This document shows, piece after piece, positions 1 to 11,200 of a stretch of 64,000 bases of DNA. The first letter of the stretch is position 1, and each line of letters begins with the position of its first letter. Made by a program: the position numbers and the translations under genes. The notes beneath the pieces are model-generated. The model was not told where the DNA came from. It saw only the letters and a program-made list of their open reading frames with translations, and did not search any database. Origin of the DNA: an uncultured Prevotella sp. (GTDB lineage Bacteria > Bacteroidota > Bacteroidia > Bacteroidales > Bacteroidaceae); contig CAMNPN010000011.1 of the NCBI GenBank assembly GCA_946548085.1, forward strand, positions 27,481 through 91,480, given 5' to 3'.

Positions 1-2
1 TC

Positions 3-1025
3 ATAGCCTTCGGGGTAGCTGTCGCAGTGATGGTCTCTGGTTGCTCAGTGATTGACGATGATCTGAGCGATTGTGGCGAAGAGCTGGAACTGGACTACGA
101 CCTGCACTTGGTGACCAATATGTCTATCGAGCTTCAGAATGAGCTCGACAGAAAGGCTGATGCCAATCTGTTGAAGGCACTTCGTGACTATCTCGCTCCT
201 GTCTTTACCGACTATGCCCATGATTTAGACCTCTCGTTCTATGATACACAGGGCGATTCAGCCCAGCTGCACCATGAGCGGCATATCATGGATGCCAACG
301 AGTTGAGTTATAAACTCTATCTGCCTCGTCGTTATTATATGCACACGGCAGTTGCTAACGTGGAGGATAATAAGTCTGTCTCGTATGAGGGGACGGAGAG
401 ATGCCATCAAGCCTCGTTCCGTCAGGCGGCTACAGACACCGTCGTCACTCACAAGACGGGGCTCTTCACGGCTCGTCAGCCGATGCAGTTGTCGGGTGGA
501 GCCAGTAAGACGTTTTTCATACATCTCTACATGGCGAACTGTGCTGCAGCCTTGGTTCTCGACACCAGCGCAGCCTCATTTAGTGGTATTAAAGTGGTGT
601 CTACGGGGTTTGCCTCACATTTTAATATAGCTGACAGTACTTATGTATATGCTGCCAATCCTCCTATCGTGAAGACTGACAGAATCGAGACTGGTAGTGA
701 CGGTCAGTTGTGTTTTTGTACCGTGAACTTCCCGTCGCAAGAGTTGTCGGCAGTAGCCACTCGGAATATCATCGAGACGGAAGCACCTTTCGTGTCTCTC
801 GATGCTGACAGGGCTTTATGGCAGTTTAGAGTGTATGTGACCCTCCCTGACGGAAAGGTGACAGAGAGTATTCTCGGCGTTAGGAAGCCGCTCCGTGCTG
901 GACAACTGAAGATTATCCGAGCCCGTGTCTATGCCAATGGTGGACTTGAGCCTGACGACCAGAATGTGGGCGTTAGCGTTACCCTCGACTGGAATGAGGC
1001 AGGGCATCATCATGTGCCGCTTTAG
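3..1025 (+). CDS. FimB/Mfa2-family fimbrial anchor lipoprotein, 5' end beyond window edge
   Basis: Frame is open to the window edge (IAFGVAVAVMVSGCSVIDDDLSDCGEELELDYDL). It has a lipobox followed by the DDLSDCG...L.L.Y.L signature typical of FimB/Mfa2 proteins. Confidence 0.8.
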   Translation: MAFGVAVAVMVSGCSVIDDDLSDCGEELELDYDLHLVTNMSIELQNELDRKADANLLKALRDYLAPVFTDYAHDLDLSFYDTQGDSAQLHHERHIMDANELSYKLYLPRRYYMHTAVANVEDNKSVSYEGTERCHQASFRQAATDTVVTHKTGLFTARQPMQLSGGASKTFFIHLYMANCAAALVLDTSAASFSGIKVVSTGFASHFNIADSTYVYAANPPIVKTDRIETGSDGQLCFCTVNFPSQELSAVATRNIIETEAPFVSLDADRALWQFRVYVTLPDGKVTESILGVRKPLRAGQLKIIRARVYANGGLEPDDQNVGVSVTLDWNEAGHHHVPL

Positions 1026-1055
1026 GAGGTGAGAGAAAAAAGTCAAATGTAAGAA

Positions 1056-2882
1056 ATGAAGAAAGAGGTATTCATAGCAATAATCGTGATGTTGGCAGTC
1101 TTTACGGGGTGTGCCGACCATGACGAGTTGGTGGATAATGATGCCAGCGACATGCCTGTTGCCGTGAATCTCGCCTTCTCCATGCCCACCGCTTCAAAGA
1201 GCATGACCCGTATGGCTGATAGCGTTGTTCAGACGACTCCAGACTGCTATCGAGGCTTAAAAGAGGTACGTATTATACCTTTTAAAGTAACGGGATTAAT
1301 CGGAAGTGAAAACCTCCCATTTGTCTATGATGTCGCTGGCGGTGACGAATCCGGACGGGTGTCTGGCAAGCCTTCAGCTCTCACACCTTCGGCTTATTAC
1401 TATTATCCTGATTGCCCTTTCTGGTCAGGCACAACTTCTGTGCTGTTCTATGCCCGTGGTGCTAACTCCGTCAAAGTGGGGGTGGATGCCATTCCTGCTA
1501 CCGACAAGACCTATTACGGTTCTACTGTTACAAACTATATGGATGTCAGCAGCCCAGCTCAAATCCAGTTCAGCCCAGAACAGATTCTGCAAACTACGGA
1601 TGTTCATAGCAGGGCACAGGCTTTGGCAGACTATCTCACTGCTATCGCAAGCACGACAGGATGGTCTGTTTCCGAGGATCCGAAGCTGAAAGCACTCTAT
1701 AAGGATTTCATCCATCAGGATGATAATAGGAACAATGCAGTCATTGGTGGTTCGTCTGCCTGTGTCAGGGCCTTTGTCGAAGAACTATACCGGGAGGCAG
1801 GCAAGCAGGAGACTGCCGATGCCGCAGCTACAGCAGTGGCTGCCGCTATCCGTAATAATATCCAAGCCGGTGCTTCCGTCGACGATCAGGGCAAGGTGAC
1901 GCTGACAAACTGGAATGGAACCGAACTGACTGGCTATCCTGCGGTGATAGGACTGCCTGATGGCGCCGCTGCCTTGAAGTGGAACGGAAAGGCTTTCGAG
2001 TCACATACCCAGACATCTGTCGAGACATCCATTACGAGCCTCGACCACTTTGCCTACCCTGCAGAACTCTGTTATTACGGCAATAGTACCATCAAGACCT
2101 CCAGCGAAGATGTGGACAAAACGGTTTATCAGAATGCGACAACATGGAGCGAGGTGCTCGGTAATTATAAGGCTGGGACGGTGATTACCTCCGCCACAAA
2201 GTCGGCTGCGATGGTGTCGCCTGTCCAGTATGGTGTGGCACAGCTGAGTGTCAGACTGAAGCAGGTTGTGGCCGCCCCCTTTCTTGATGCCAATGGTGAT
2301 ATAGTGAGCTTTGCCGATAACTATTATCCTCTGACGGCAGTTATTGTGGGCGGGCAGTATCCTGTGGGCTTCGACTTCAGGCCGGAGACAGTCCAGTCCT
2401 GGCCGGAAGGAGAGACAGAGTCGGAGAAGATGACCGACAAAATGCTCTTTGTCTATGACCCGCAGGTGAAGACGGACAAGTCTGCCGGTACGGCAGGCTA
2501 TTACTGTCTGAGCAGTTCTGGTGATACTGGCACGGCCAACACACTTGTATTGCAGACGTATGAGAAGAAGAACGTGAGGGTGGTCCTTGAGTTCGAGAAT
2601 CGGAGCGACAAGAAGTTTATGGGACACGACGGCATCGTCTACCCTGGTACGAAGTTCTACCTGTTAGGCGAGGTGAATCCGGCAATGGGTACTAATACGT
2701 CGCCAGATAGTAAGAACCGTGTGTTCACTCAGGATTTCACGACGACGTTCGATGTTCAAGTGGAGAGCTTCAAGGGTGCTTATAACGTTATGCCCGACCT
2801 CTTAGCACCTCGGATGGAGATAGGTGTGAAGGTTGTTAATTGGGAGACGATTCGCCCCACTACGGTGGAGCTTCAGAAATAA
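1056..2882 (+). CDS. Fimbrillin-family (Mfa1/Mfa-like) lipoprotein
   Basis: 608-aa ORF with lipobox (VFTGCADHDE), 30 bp after the FimB/Mfa2-like gene on the same strand. Composition is fimbrillin-like. Confidence 0.65.
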   Translation: MKKEVFIAIIVMLAVFTGCADHDELVDNDASDMPVAVNLAFSMPTASKSMTRMADSVVQTTPDCYRGLKEVRIIPFKVTGLIGSENLPFVYDVAGGDESGRVSGKPSALTPSAYYYYPDCPFWSGTTSVLFYARGANSVKVGVDAIPATDKTYYGSTVTNYMDVSSPAQIQFSPEQILQTTDVHSRAQALADYLTAIASTTGWSVSEDPKLKALYKDFIHQDDNRNNAVIGGSSACVRAFVEELYREAGKQETADAAATAVAAAIRNNIQAGASVDDQGKVTLTNWNGTELTGYPAVIGLPDGAAALKWNGKAFESHTQTSVETSITSLDHFAYPAELCYYGNSTIKTSSEDVDKTVYQNATTWSEVLGNYKAGTVITSATKSAAMVSPVQYGVAQLSVRLKQVVAAPFLDANGDIVSFADNYYPLTAVIVGGQYPVGFDFRPETVQSWPEGETESEKMTDKMLFVYDPQVKTDKSAGTAGYYCLSSSGDTGTANTLVLQTYEKKNVRVVLEFENRSDKKFMGHDGIVYPGTKFYLLGEVNPAMGTNTSPDSKNRVFTQDFTTTFDVQVESFKGAYNVMPDLLAPRMEIGVKVVNWETIRPTTVELQK

Positions 2883-2888
2883 ATAGAG

Positions 2889-4055
2889 ATGAAGATACAA
2901 AAGAGATATAGATGGTTGTTGTCTGGCGCCCTGCTCTTGCTGCCGGTGCTGTTGCTATTTATGGCCTGCAGCAGCGACGAGACTGTGGATGAGCCAAAGC
3001 TCAATATCTATGTCTATGCACCGGAACAACCGGCAATAACACGTAGCGAGATTGTTCCTACAGAACCGGAGGCAAAGATTTACAACTTGCAGATATGGGT
3101 GTTCCGAAGCAGCGACCCGACAAAGTTGGTGGCCAGTCTCACGCTAAGGAAAGAAGAGGAGCTGCAAGGCTTGAACGAGAACAAGAGTGCCTCGTATAGT
3201 ATCGCCCTTGCCGACAGGAGCTTCGCTGAGCGGCCAGAACCGGTAGACATCTATGTGATGGCTAACGTGATTGATAACAATGGTACAAACTATCTCGAGC
3301 CTATCAACAATAGTGCAGACCTGAATAAGGCTGCCTTTGATGGTGGTCACTTCTTCAGCTATACAAAATCTCCCTATCAGGCTGTTACCACGATTCCTGT
3401 CGGCAGAGGTGTTCCCATGTCGGGTGTGGCCCGTGGCAAGAGTGTTGTCGATAGGAACAACGTCCTTCATATCAACGATGCGAACCTGACGCTGGTGCGT
3501 ACCGTATCAAAGATCCGTTTCGTGTTCTCTTCTCTGGAAGAGGAAGGCGTGGAACGGGTCCTTGTCGATGGTATCAAACTGAACAAAGACCTGTTGTATT
3601 CCAAGGAGCGCTTCTTCCTCGATGGCGACCATCCTAACTATTGGGTCGAGGGCTCTGCCTTTAACGAGGAGGTGCTGTTGGTGGCTGGCGACCGGGTGAA
3701 TCCGATTATTCAGAACACCGATCCCACCAAGTATGCTTATAGCAGTAGCATGGCGGATGATGACTATGAGACTCTCATCAATGAAGGCATCCAGAATGGT
3801 GAACTGACAGAGTTTGGGCCTGTCTATCTGCCTGAGAGTGACAAACGGCTGTCTGGCACCATCTCCTTCCGCTTTAACAACGACAAGCAGCTGTCCGCTT
3901 CTTTCTCTATGGCAAACGGTGACTTCCGGCGTAATCAGACATGGATCGTCTACGCCTATTACTTAGGTTCATCTAAACTTGAGGTCAACACCGTCAAGGT
4001 GGTGGACTGGGAAGACGTGCCTGGGACGCCGGATCATGATATACATAATTGGTAA
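2889..4055 (+). CDS. Fimbrillin-family / accessory fimbrial lipoprotein
   Basis: 388-aa ORF with lipobox (LFMACSSDE). Contains 'RTVSKIRFVFSS' and a C-terminal 'VKVVDWEDVP', both common in type V fimbrial subunits. Overlaps the next ORF. Confidence 0.65.
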   Translation: MKIQKRYRWLLSGALLLLPVLLLFMACSSDETVDEPKLNIYVYAPEQPAITRSEIVPTEPEAKIYNLQIWVFRSSDPTKLVASLTLRKEEELQGLNENKSASYSIALADRSFAERPEPVDIYVMANVIDNNGTNYLEPINNSADLNKAAFDGGHFFSYTKSPYQAVTTIPVGRGVPMSGVARGKSVVDRNNVLHINDANLTLVRTVSKIRFVFSSLEEEGVERVLVDGIKLNKDLLYSKERFFLDGDHPNYWVEGSAFNEEVLLVAGDRVNPIIQNTDPTKYAYSSSMADDDYETLINEGIQNGELTEFGPVYLPESDKRLSGTISFRFNNDKQLSASFSMANGDFRRNQTWIVYAYYLGSSKLEVNTVKVVDWEDVPGTPDHDIHNW

Positions 4056-5203
4056 TGATAAAGATGAAGTACAGATATTGGCTATTCCTCCTGGCAGCTC
4101 TGCTGCTCACAGCCTGTTCAAAGGATTCCGACCAGGCTGTTGATCCAGGTGATGTGCCTGTTCCTGGTTCTAATCCCACGCCCTCGCCCGGTGCAGGCGA
4201 GAGTCGGTTGTGGGTGGCATCCGTCACCCGGGCCTTGGCCGACGATCAAGTCTATGATGCTGCCACCGCTTATACCACCCATGCCCCTGTACATATATTC
4301 CTGATGTCTGGCACTGATGATCAGGCTATTACCCTGAGTCGAGAGGGACAGTTCGTGTTTGACCCTAACGCTACTCCCCAGTGGTCCTCAACCATTGGCC
4401 TGAAAGAACAGTATAACTGTATCTATGGCTATTCACCGGCTTCAGCTGCCAAGGCGTCCATCAGCTATCCCAGCGGTGCAACCTCCTATAAGAATGGGGC
4501 GGTGCTCACCCTGACAAATGTCGGTGCGGCCTCGGGAAGCGACCTTTGCGTCGTGGTTGGCATGAGGCATGGGGCCACCATGGCAGAAACGGCAGAGACA
4601 CCTGAGAGAGGACAGTTCTACTTCGTGAGGAATGCGTCGTCCAACTACGTCAGTCTGTTGCTCGACCATATCTTCTCTCGTATCGATTTCAAGATAAGCC
4701 TGGGCACAGCCTACAGCGAGCTGCGCCGTATCAAGATCAAGAAGCTGGAGCTGCTGTCGGCTTACGAGCTGACGAGTGTGACGGTGCCGTTGACTGCCAA
4801 CACCACCGATGCCAGTCCCATCGGGGATATCACCTATACCACCAGGGCATTGGCTGACGGACACTCGTCAGGAGTGCTCTATGACTTTACGGCTGATGCT
4901 GACAATCCTACTGGCAAGGAAATCGCTGTCGATGGTACGGTGTTCCAGGGATTCTTTGCGCCGGATGAAAGCAAGTTGATTGCTAAAGGTCTTTCATTAG
5001 TTTGCATTTATGATGTATATAATATAAAAGGTACGCGTGTGCGAGAGAACTGTGTGTCGGCGAACAGTCTGACAGGACTGACGGCTTTGACGACGCTAAC
5101 ACGTGGCAAACGGACGACGGTCAGCCTGACCGTAGAGCCTACATATCTCTACCAGCTCTCCGAGGATGAACTCGATAATCCGGGCATAAAGATTGATAAC
5201 TGA
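4049..5203 (+). CDS. Fimbrillin-family lipoprotein (Mfa-like)
   Basis: 384-aa ORF with lipobox (LTACSKDSD). Contains 'LLDHIFSRIDFKISLG' and 'IKIKKLELLSAY', typical of Mfa-like fimbrillins. True start may be MKYRYW. Confidence 0.7.
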   Translation: MVMIKMKYRYWLFLLAALLLTACSKDSDQAVDPGDVPVPGSNPTPSPGAGESRLWVASVTRALADDQVYDAATAYTTHAPVHIFLMSGTDDQAITLSREGQFVFDPNATPQWSSTIGLKEQYNCIYGYSPASAAKASISYPSGATSYKNGAVLTLTNVGAASGSDLCVVVGMRHGATMAETAETPERGQFYFVRNASSNYVSLLLDHIFSRIDFKISLGTAYSELRRIKIKKLELLSAYELTSVTVPLTANTTDASPIGDITYTTRALADGHSSGVLYDFTADADNPTGKEIAVDGTVFQGFFAPDESKLIAKGLSLVCIYDVYNIKGTRVRENCVSANSLTGLTALTTLTRGKRTTVSLTVEPTYLYQLSEDELDNPGIKIDN

Positions 5204-5220
5204 AGATTGGACGTTTAACT

Positions 5221-8200
5221 ATGATAAAAGGGATTTTACATAAGATAGACAGACAGACGGCATTGAAGCGGTTGCTATTGTGCATTGCATTGTTCAGTGC
5301 CCCATGTTCAATGTTCAATGTTTTTGCGCAGATCACCATCGGCGGTAATGTCTATGGCGGTGGCAATGCCGGTGCCACGGAAGGACAAACGAAGGTTGTC
5401 GTCCGTGCCGGTGAAATCCAAGGCGAGGTCTATGGCGGTGCCCGTCAGGCTGACGTTAAAGGCTCTGCTTTCGTCAATATCGACGGTGAGCATATGAGTG
5501 GCGACATCCTCATCAACCGTGTGTTTGGCGGTAACGATATCTCCGGCACCATCGGCTCGTCGGAGACATTACAGACGACCGTGCCTACAGAGTTGACACA
5601 TGCGGCGGACTACGGTATCACAAATGAAAACACATATAATGCCTATGTGCTGACGACACCCGAACGAACCCAGACCGCGACGACAGGTGAGGGTGATGCT
5701 GCTACGACGACCACCACAAAACCTTACGGCATTTTCATCGGACAGCTCTTCGGCGGCGGTAATGGTGACTACGACTATACAAAAGAGGAGTTTGCCGGCA
5801 AGAGTGCGCCCAACCTAGTCAAAACCTACCTGGAGTTGAGAGGCGGTACCATCGCCTACGTCTATGGTGGCGGCAACAACGCGACAGTGACCGAGGCCAC
5901 GGATATTTGTATCGACAATGGCGCTGGTGTGACGACATCTATTCCTGCCAGTGCCAGCGGCACGGCAGAAAACAAGTTGCGTGACTTGGAACGCCTTAAG
6001 ACTATGGGTATAGCCGTTCTCGGGGATGTCGTAGAGCGGGATCTCTATCATTTCTCCCGTGTCTTCGGTGGAAACAACAAAGCTGAGATGAAGATCCGCC
6101 CCACCTGGCACCTGCTGAAAGGTAATATCGAGAACCTCTATAGTGGTGGCAACGAGGGAGACATGACAAGTCCCGAAGGCCTGGTGCTTCAGATTGACAA
6201 AGGTTCGGAGATCATGGTCCACAATGTCTATGGCGGTTGCCGAAAGGCAGATGTCCGTCCGTTGTATGCCGATGGGACTGATGTGCCTAATGCTGACATC
6301 AAACTGAATCCCAATCCGAACAACATCCCTGCAGGCTTCTCTGCCCGTACTCGTATCCTTGGTGGAAATATCACCAATGTCTATGGCGGTAACGATATCT
6401 CAGGAAATGTCTATGGCGGTAATACTGTCGGCATCTTCACCACCATCCACGGCGATGTCTATGGCGGTGGCAACGGCTCGTACCCCTATACCGACAATGC
6501 GGCACTAAAAGACCATGACTATTATCGCGACTATTATTATGATCCGGGCGATAACTCCGTAGAGGCCCTTAACAATCATCGTCCCAATGCTGAACAGGTA
6601 TCAATCCTGCTTAGGGGTACAGAGGCGGAGCCCGTTTTTGTGGAGGGTGCCGTCTATGTAGGTGGTAACAGCGCCTCGCTCCAGAAGCTCACAGACATCC
6701 CCAACCGTCAGGCACATGTCAAGATTGGCTCGTATGTGACGGTAGACAAGGTGTTCCTCGGCAACAATGGTGAAAACATGGTGAAGAGCAATGTTGCTGA
6801 CGATGCGAACGACATCGGCGAGGGCGTGCTGCGCACCTTTGCCAACACGACGATTGCTGGCTCTAAGTTCAATTCGATAGACCTGACGGATGCCAGCCTC
6901 TTTGCCAAGTACATGGAGGGCTGTGCCATGAAGTTGATGCCTGGTGTGCTCTTCGAGTCCAAAGCCAATGGAGCCCCCTATGACTATGAACACTACTCTA
7001 GTCAGTTTGGCTCCTTCTACTTCGGCGGCAATGTCGGAAGCATGATGACCGACGGACTGACCGACATATTGCTCGACGATAATGTTATTATATATAATAA
7101 GGTGGTGGGTGGCTGTAACAAGGCCGATGTTGATGCCACTGAATTCAATGCCGCCTTTAAGGGGGGACTTCTTGGCAGTCCTGACGCTAACGGAGATAAG
7201 TTGAAACTTACCTTTGCCGGACTGAAGGTCCAGCCTAAGCGGTGGAAGAATCCCGACGATCTGACCCAGGGTCTGGTGTGGAACACTTACATCGGAGATA
7301 CCCCTGTCGATGCGCCGACAGACCTGCCCAGTGGCGGCACGTCTTCTGTTAACGACAAGAACCGTCGCTTGAAGGGGGGCAACGTCTATGGTGGCTGCTA
7401 TGAGTCGGGTCATGTGAACGGCAATGTGATCATCAACCTGAACAAGTCACTGGTAGACCGCCAGGGCGACTTCGCCATCTTCGACCAGGTGGAGAAGGAC
7501 GAGGGCGAGGCCAAGCTCTACCATAATAGTGTCAATGGTGAGGAATACCAGTATACGATTACCAAACGTAACTCCGGTGTCATCCTCGACGAGCAGGGTA
7601 TGGACGTGCTGGGTGCCGCACTCAATGTCTTCGGCGGTGGCTATGGTAAGTCCTCCGAGATATGGGGTACCACCACCATCAACCTCAACGGCGGCTATAC
7701 CTTCCAAATATTCGGCGGCGGTGAGCTGGGACCTGTCGGCAATCCGAGCGATACCAACACGGCTGACTATGATACGAAGTACAGCACCTACATCAATTTG
7801 AACGGAGCTGTCGCTGGCGTGGCAAGGGATGCTGAGGGCGACAGTGAGGAGATGGCTGAGGCTGAGTTCATCTATGGCGGTGGTTTCGAGGGACTTGTCT
7901 ACGGCAGCACCCACATCCACCTCGGCAACGGTCGAATCTTCAACTCCTTTGCCGGTGCATGCAATGCCGATATCCTCGGACACACCGAGACCTATGTGGG
8001 CAGTTGGACTGACAAGGCTGGTCGTACCGTGACAGGCTTCCCATGGATTCGTGACCATGTCTATGGCGGTAACGACCTCGGTGGGCATGTTCTTGGTAGC
8101 AAAAGCTTCGTCAGCCAAGTCAGCGACGTGGCTCTGCCGAAGGTGTATGGCTATAGTGCTTCCAACGCCACTCCCGATGTCCTGACGGCCTCCGCCTATA

Positions 8201-11200
8201 TGGAGTACAATCAGGGGCGTGTGGAGAATATCTTTGGTGGTTGTTACGGCGACTACGACTATAGCAACGCTGCTTATAGCCGTCGTGTCGGCGAGAAGAA
8301 GCCGCACATGGACAATGCCTTCGTCAACATCCGCCCGTTCCGTCATAATAGCAATGTCATCAAGAAGGTGTTCGGTGCCGGACAGGGCTATACCGGCGAC
8401 CGCGACGGCGATAAGATGCAGAATCGCAGTTATGTGCTTATTGACATCCCGCAGGGCATGGACAACTTCCGTGGCACCGAGGTCTTTGGCGCTGGTGCCT
8501 ACGATGGTCTGGGCATGGCCTTCACGCCTACTGAGGCAAAGGCTAACCCCGACAATGCCACTGCTGTTGTCGATCTTGTCCGCGGACAGATCAGCGCAGC
8601 CTATGGCGGTAGCTTCAACGAGGGCGTCACCCGTCGTACCATGGTCAACGTACCTGTTGGCTCGACCATCCATCTGGACAAGATATTCGGTGGAGCCTAT
8701 GGTAATATCGTCAATAATCCGTGTGATGTCTATGAGAGCAATGTGAACTACCGCAGTTCCGATGCTTTGGTGTCGACCGTCTATGGTGGCAACAACAGTG
8801 TGCGCCGCACTGTCTATGCCAAGGTGAACGTCTCCTCAGAGGTGTGGTCTGACAAGGCGAAAGGCTATATGGGAACGGTCTATGGTGCCGGCTTCGGCCC
8901 GAACACCTGGGCAGAATACACCGAGATCAACCTCGAGCGGGGCGCCATGGTCTATGAGGTCTATGGCGGTGGTCAGCAGGGAACGGTGCAGAGTGCCGGC
9001 AGTATCGATAAGTATATGGAGTGGAACCCGGTAGCGACAGCCTGGAACTTTGGCGACTACTACCACTACGGGGATAACTATTTCGGTAACACCCTAACCA
9101 ACCTTGACAATGACTTGGTGAGGAGGGCAGAGCTTGATGTCAGGGCTAACCCGACCTATAAGTACAATACCAACGTCATCATCAACGAGGGTGCCACCGT
9201 GACCAACTACGTCTATGGTGGTGGCTATGGTAGTACGGCCGCAGTGACCGGCTCTACCTATGTGGCTCTCCTGGGCGGTACGGTGATGAAGGATATCTAT
9301 GGCTCCGGTACCAGCGGTTCTGTGTCGGATACACACGATGCTAAGACCTTCAAGGCCAGTACCAATATCTATATAAAAGGTGGCACGGTGCGTAATGTCT
9401 ATGGCGGCGGCTGGCGTGGTCATGTGGGTCGGCACGACGGACTCATCAGCGACATCGCCAATAATGCCAACGATATCTTCGGTGAGGCGAATGTCGTCAT
9501 CGGCGATGTCGGCGGCAGCAGCTTCTTTAATGGCGTTCCAGCCGTTACCCGCAATGTCTATGGCGGTGGTGAAGGCGGTGCCATCTTCGGCACGGCCAAC
9601 GTCACGGTCAACAATGGCTATATCGGTTACCGTTATGTGAACGGTGAGTATGTTGAGGAACTCGACGATGTCGAGGTTGGCGACAACCAGCTCGACGAGG
9701 GCGGTAACGTGTTTGGTGGCGGCTATGTGGCCAACAGTTATGTCGACTCCACCAATGTAGTGATGTGGGGCGGCACCGTCCGCGGCGGACTGTATGGCGG
9801 CGGTGAGATCGGCCCTGTAGGGCGTGGCACGGTTCTGGCAGGTGCGCCCGAAGGACTGCACAGCAATGGTAAAGCCCAGATCTATATGCCTGGTGCAACC
9901 CAGGTGATTCTCTATAATGGTCATGTCATGCGTGACGTGTTCGGCGGTGGCCGCGGCTTCGACAACTGGGGCGGGGAGGGCTATATGACGGCCGAGGAGA
10001 AGAATACCATGGACCTCAGTTCGAAGGGTTTCGTCTTCGGCAGCACCGATGTCCGTATCCGTGGCGGTGAAGTGGGAACAGTGGCCAATGTGGCGAAGGG
10101 CTATGGCAACGTCTTTGGTGGCGGTAACGTAGGACTGGTTTATAGTGGTACGGGCGTGAAGCATGGAGACCGCGGCTCGCAGGCCATATCAGAGCTGTCC
10201 AAGGGATTGCCTGTCACTGGCGGCGGCTATTACTATAAGACGTGGTATCCTAATGAGGCCGACCGTGACAAGTGTGAGCTGAGTCTCGACTGTAATGTCG
10301 TCGTGGAGCCCTACGCCCTGGTGACCTCCGCAAGCGGCATCTCCCTCGGCGACAAGACATTCCGGCAGGGAGAGTATGTGCCCACAGACTACCTGAACCT
10401 GTTACAGGATAAGAACCATGACAGCCGATGGAATCTCATCGATTATGAGTCGGGTGTCACCATCCATAATGCTGTCTTCGCTGGTGGAAATATCACCACG
10501 GGTAGCGACCAGGTGTCGGCCAGCACCTCTACCGTCTTTGGAAATGTGACGGCAGCCCTGCGCGATGTCTACAACCGCGACCTCATCACTCTCGGCACAG
10601 AGCATGTGGGTGGCCTTTACGGTGATGGTAACCTGACGTTCGTCGATGGTTGGCGCGAGCTGCATGTTAGTAACTATGGTACCGACTACTACAGCACTGA
10701 TGAGACCATCACCAAGGAGACCTACAACAGCATGAGCGACCGTGAGCGCGCCTACTTCGTACTGAACTACCGTGTGAAGGAGGGCATGACTGTCAAGGAT
10801 AAGTACAATGAGTCTCATAGTGCCGGATGGCGTGTGACCTCCGACGAGTTTAAAGACCTTTTCGAGGACACGGAGTTCATCGGCGAAGATGGCACGCCCA
10901 ACATGGCTTACTTTGATGAGCTCGGCTTCTGCTCTATCTACGCCGGTCGTCTGCTGAACACCATCCAGCGTTGCGACATGGCAGCCATCTGGGGTAGTCG
11001 TATCGTGCTCCAGGGTGCCCGCGACCGTGTGCCGGAGAAGGCCGACTACACACGCTATACCATCAACCGTGTGGGAGAACTGTCGCTTAATCAGCAGAAG
11101 TCTTCGATTGATGGCGATGATACCACCCACGGAAACTACTTCGGTATCTACAGTGTCGTGAACTACCTGGGTAACCTCACCAGCGACGTGTTCTTCACCC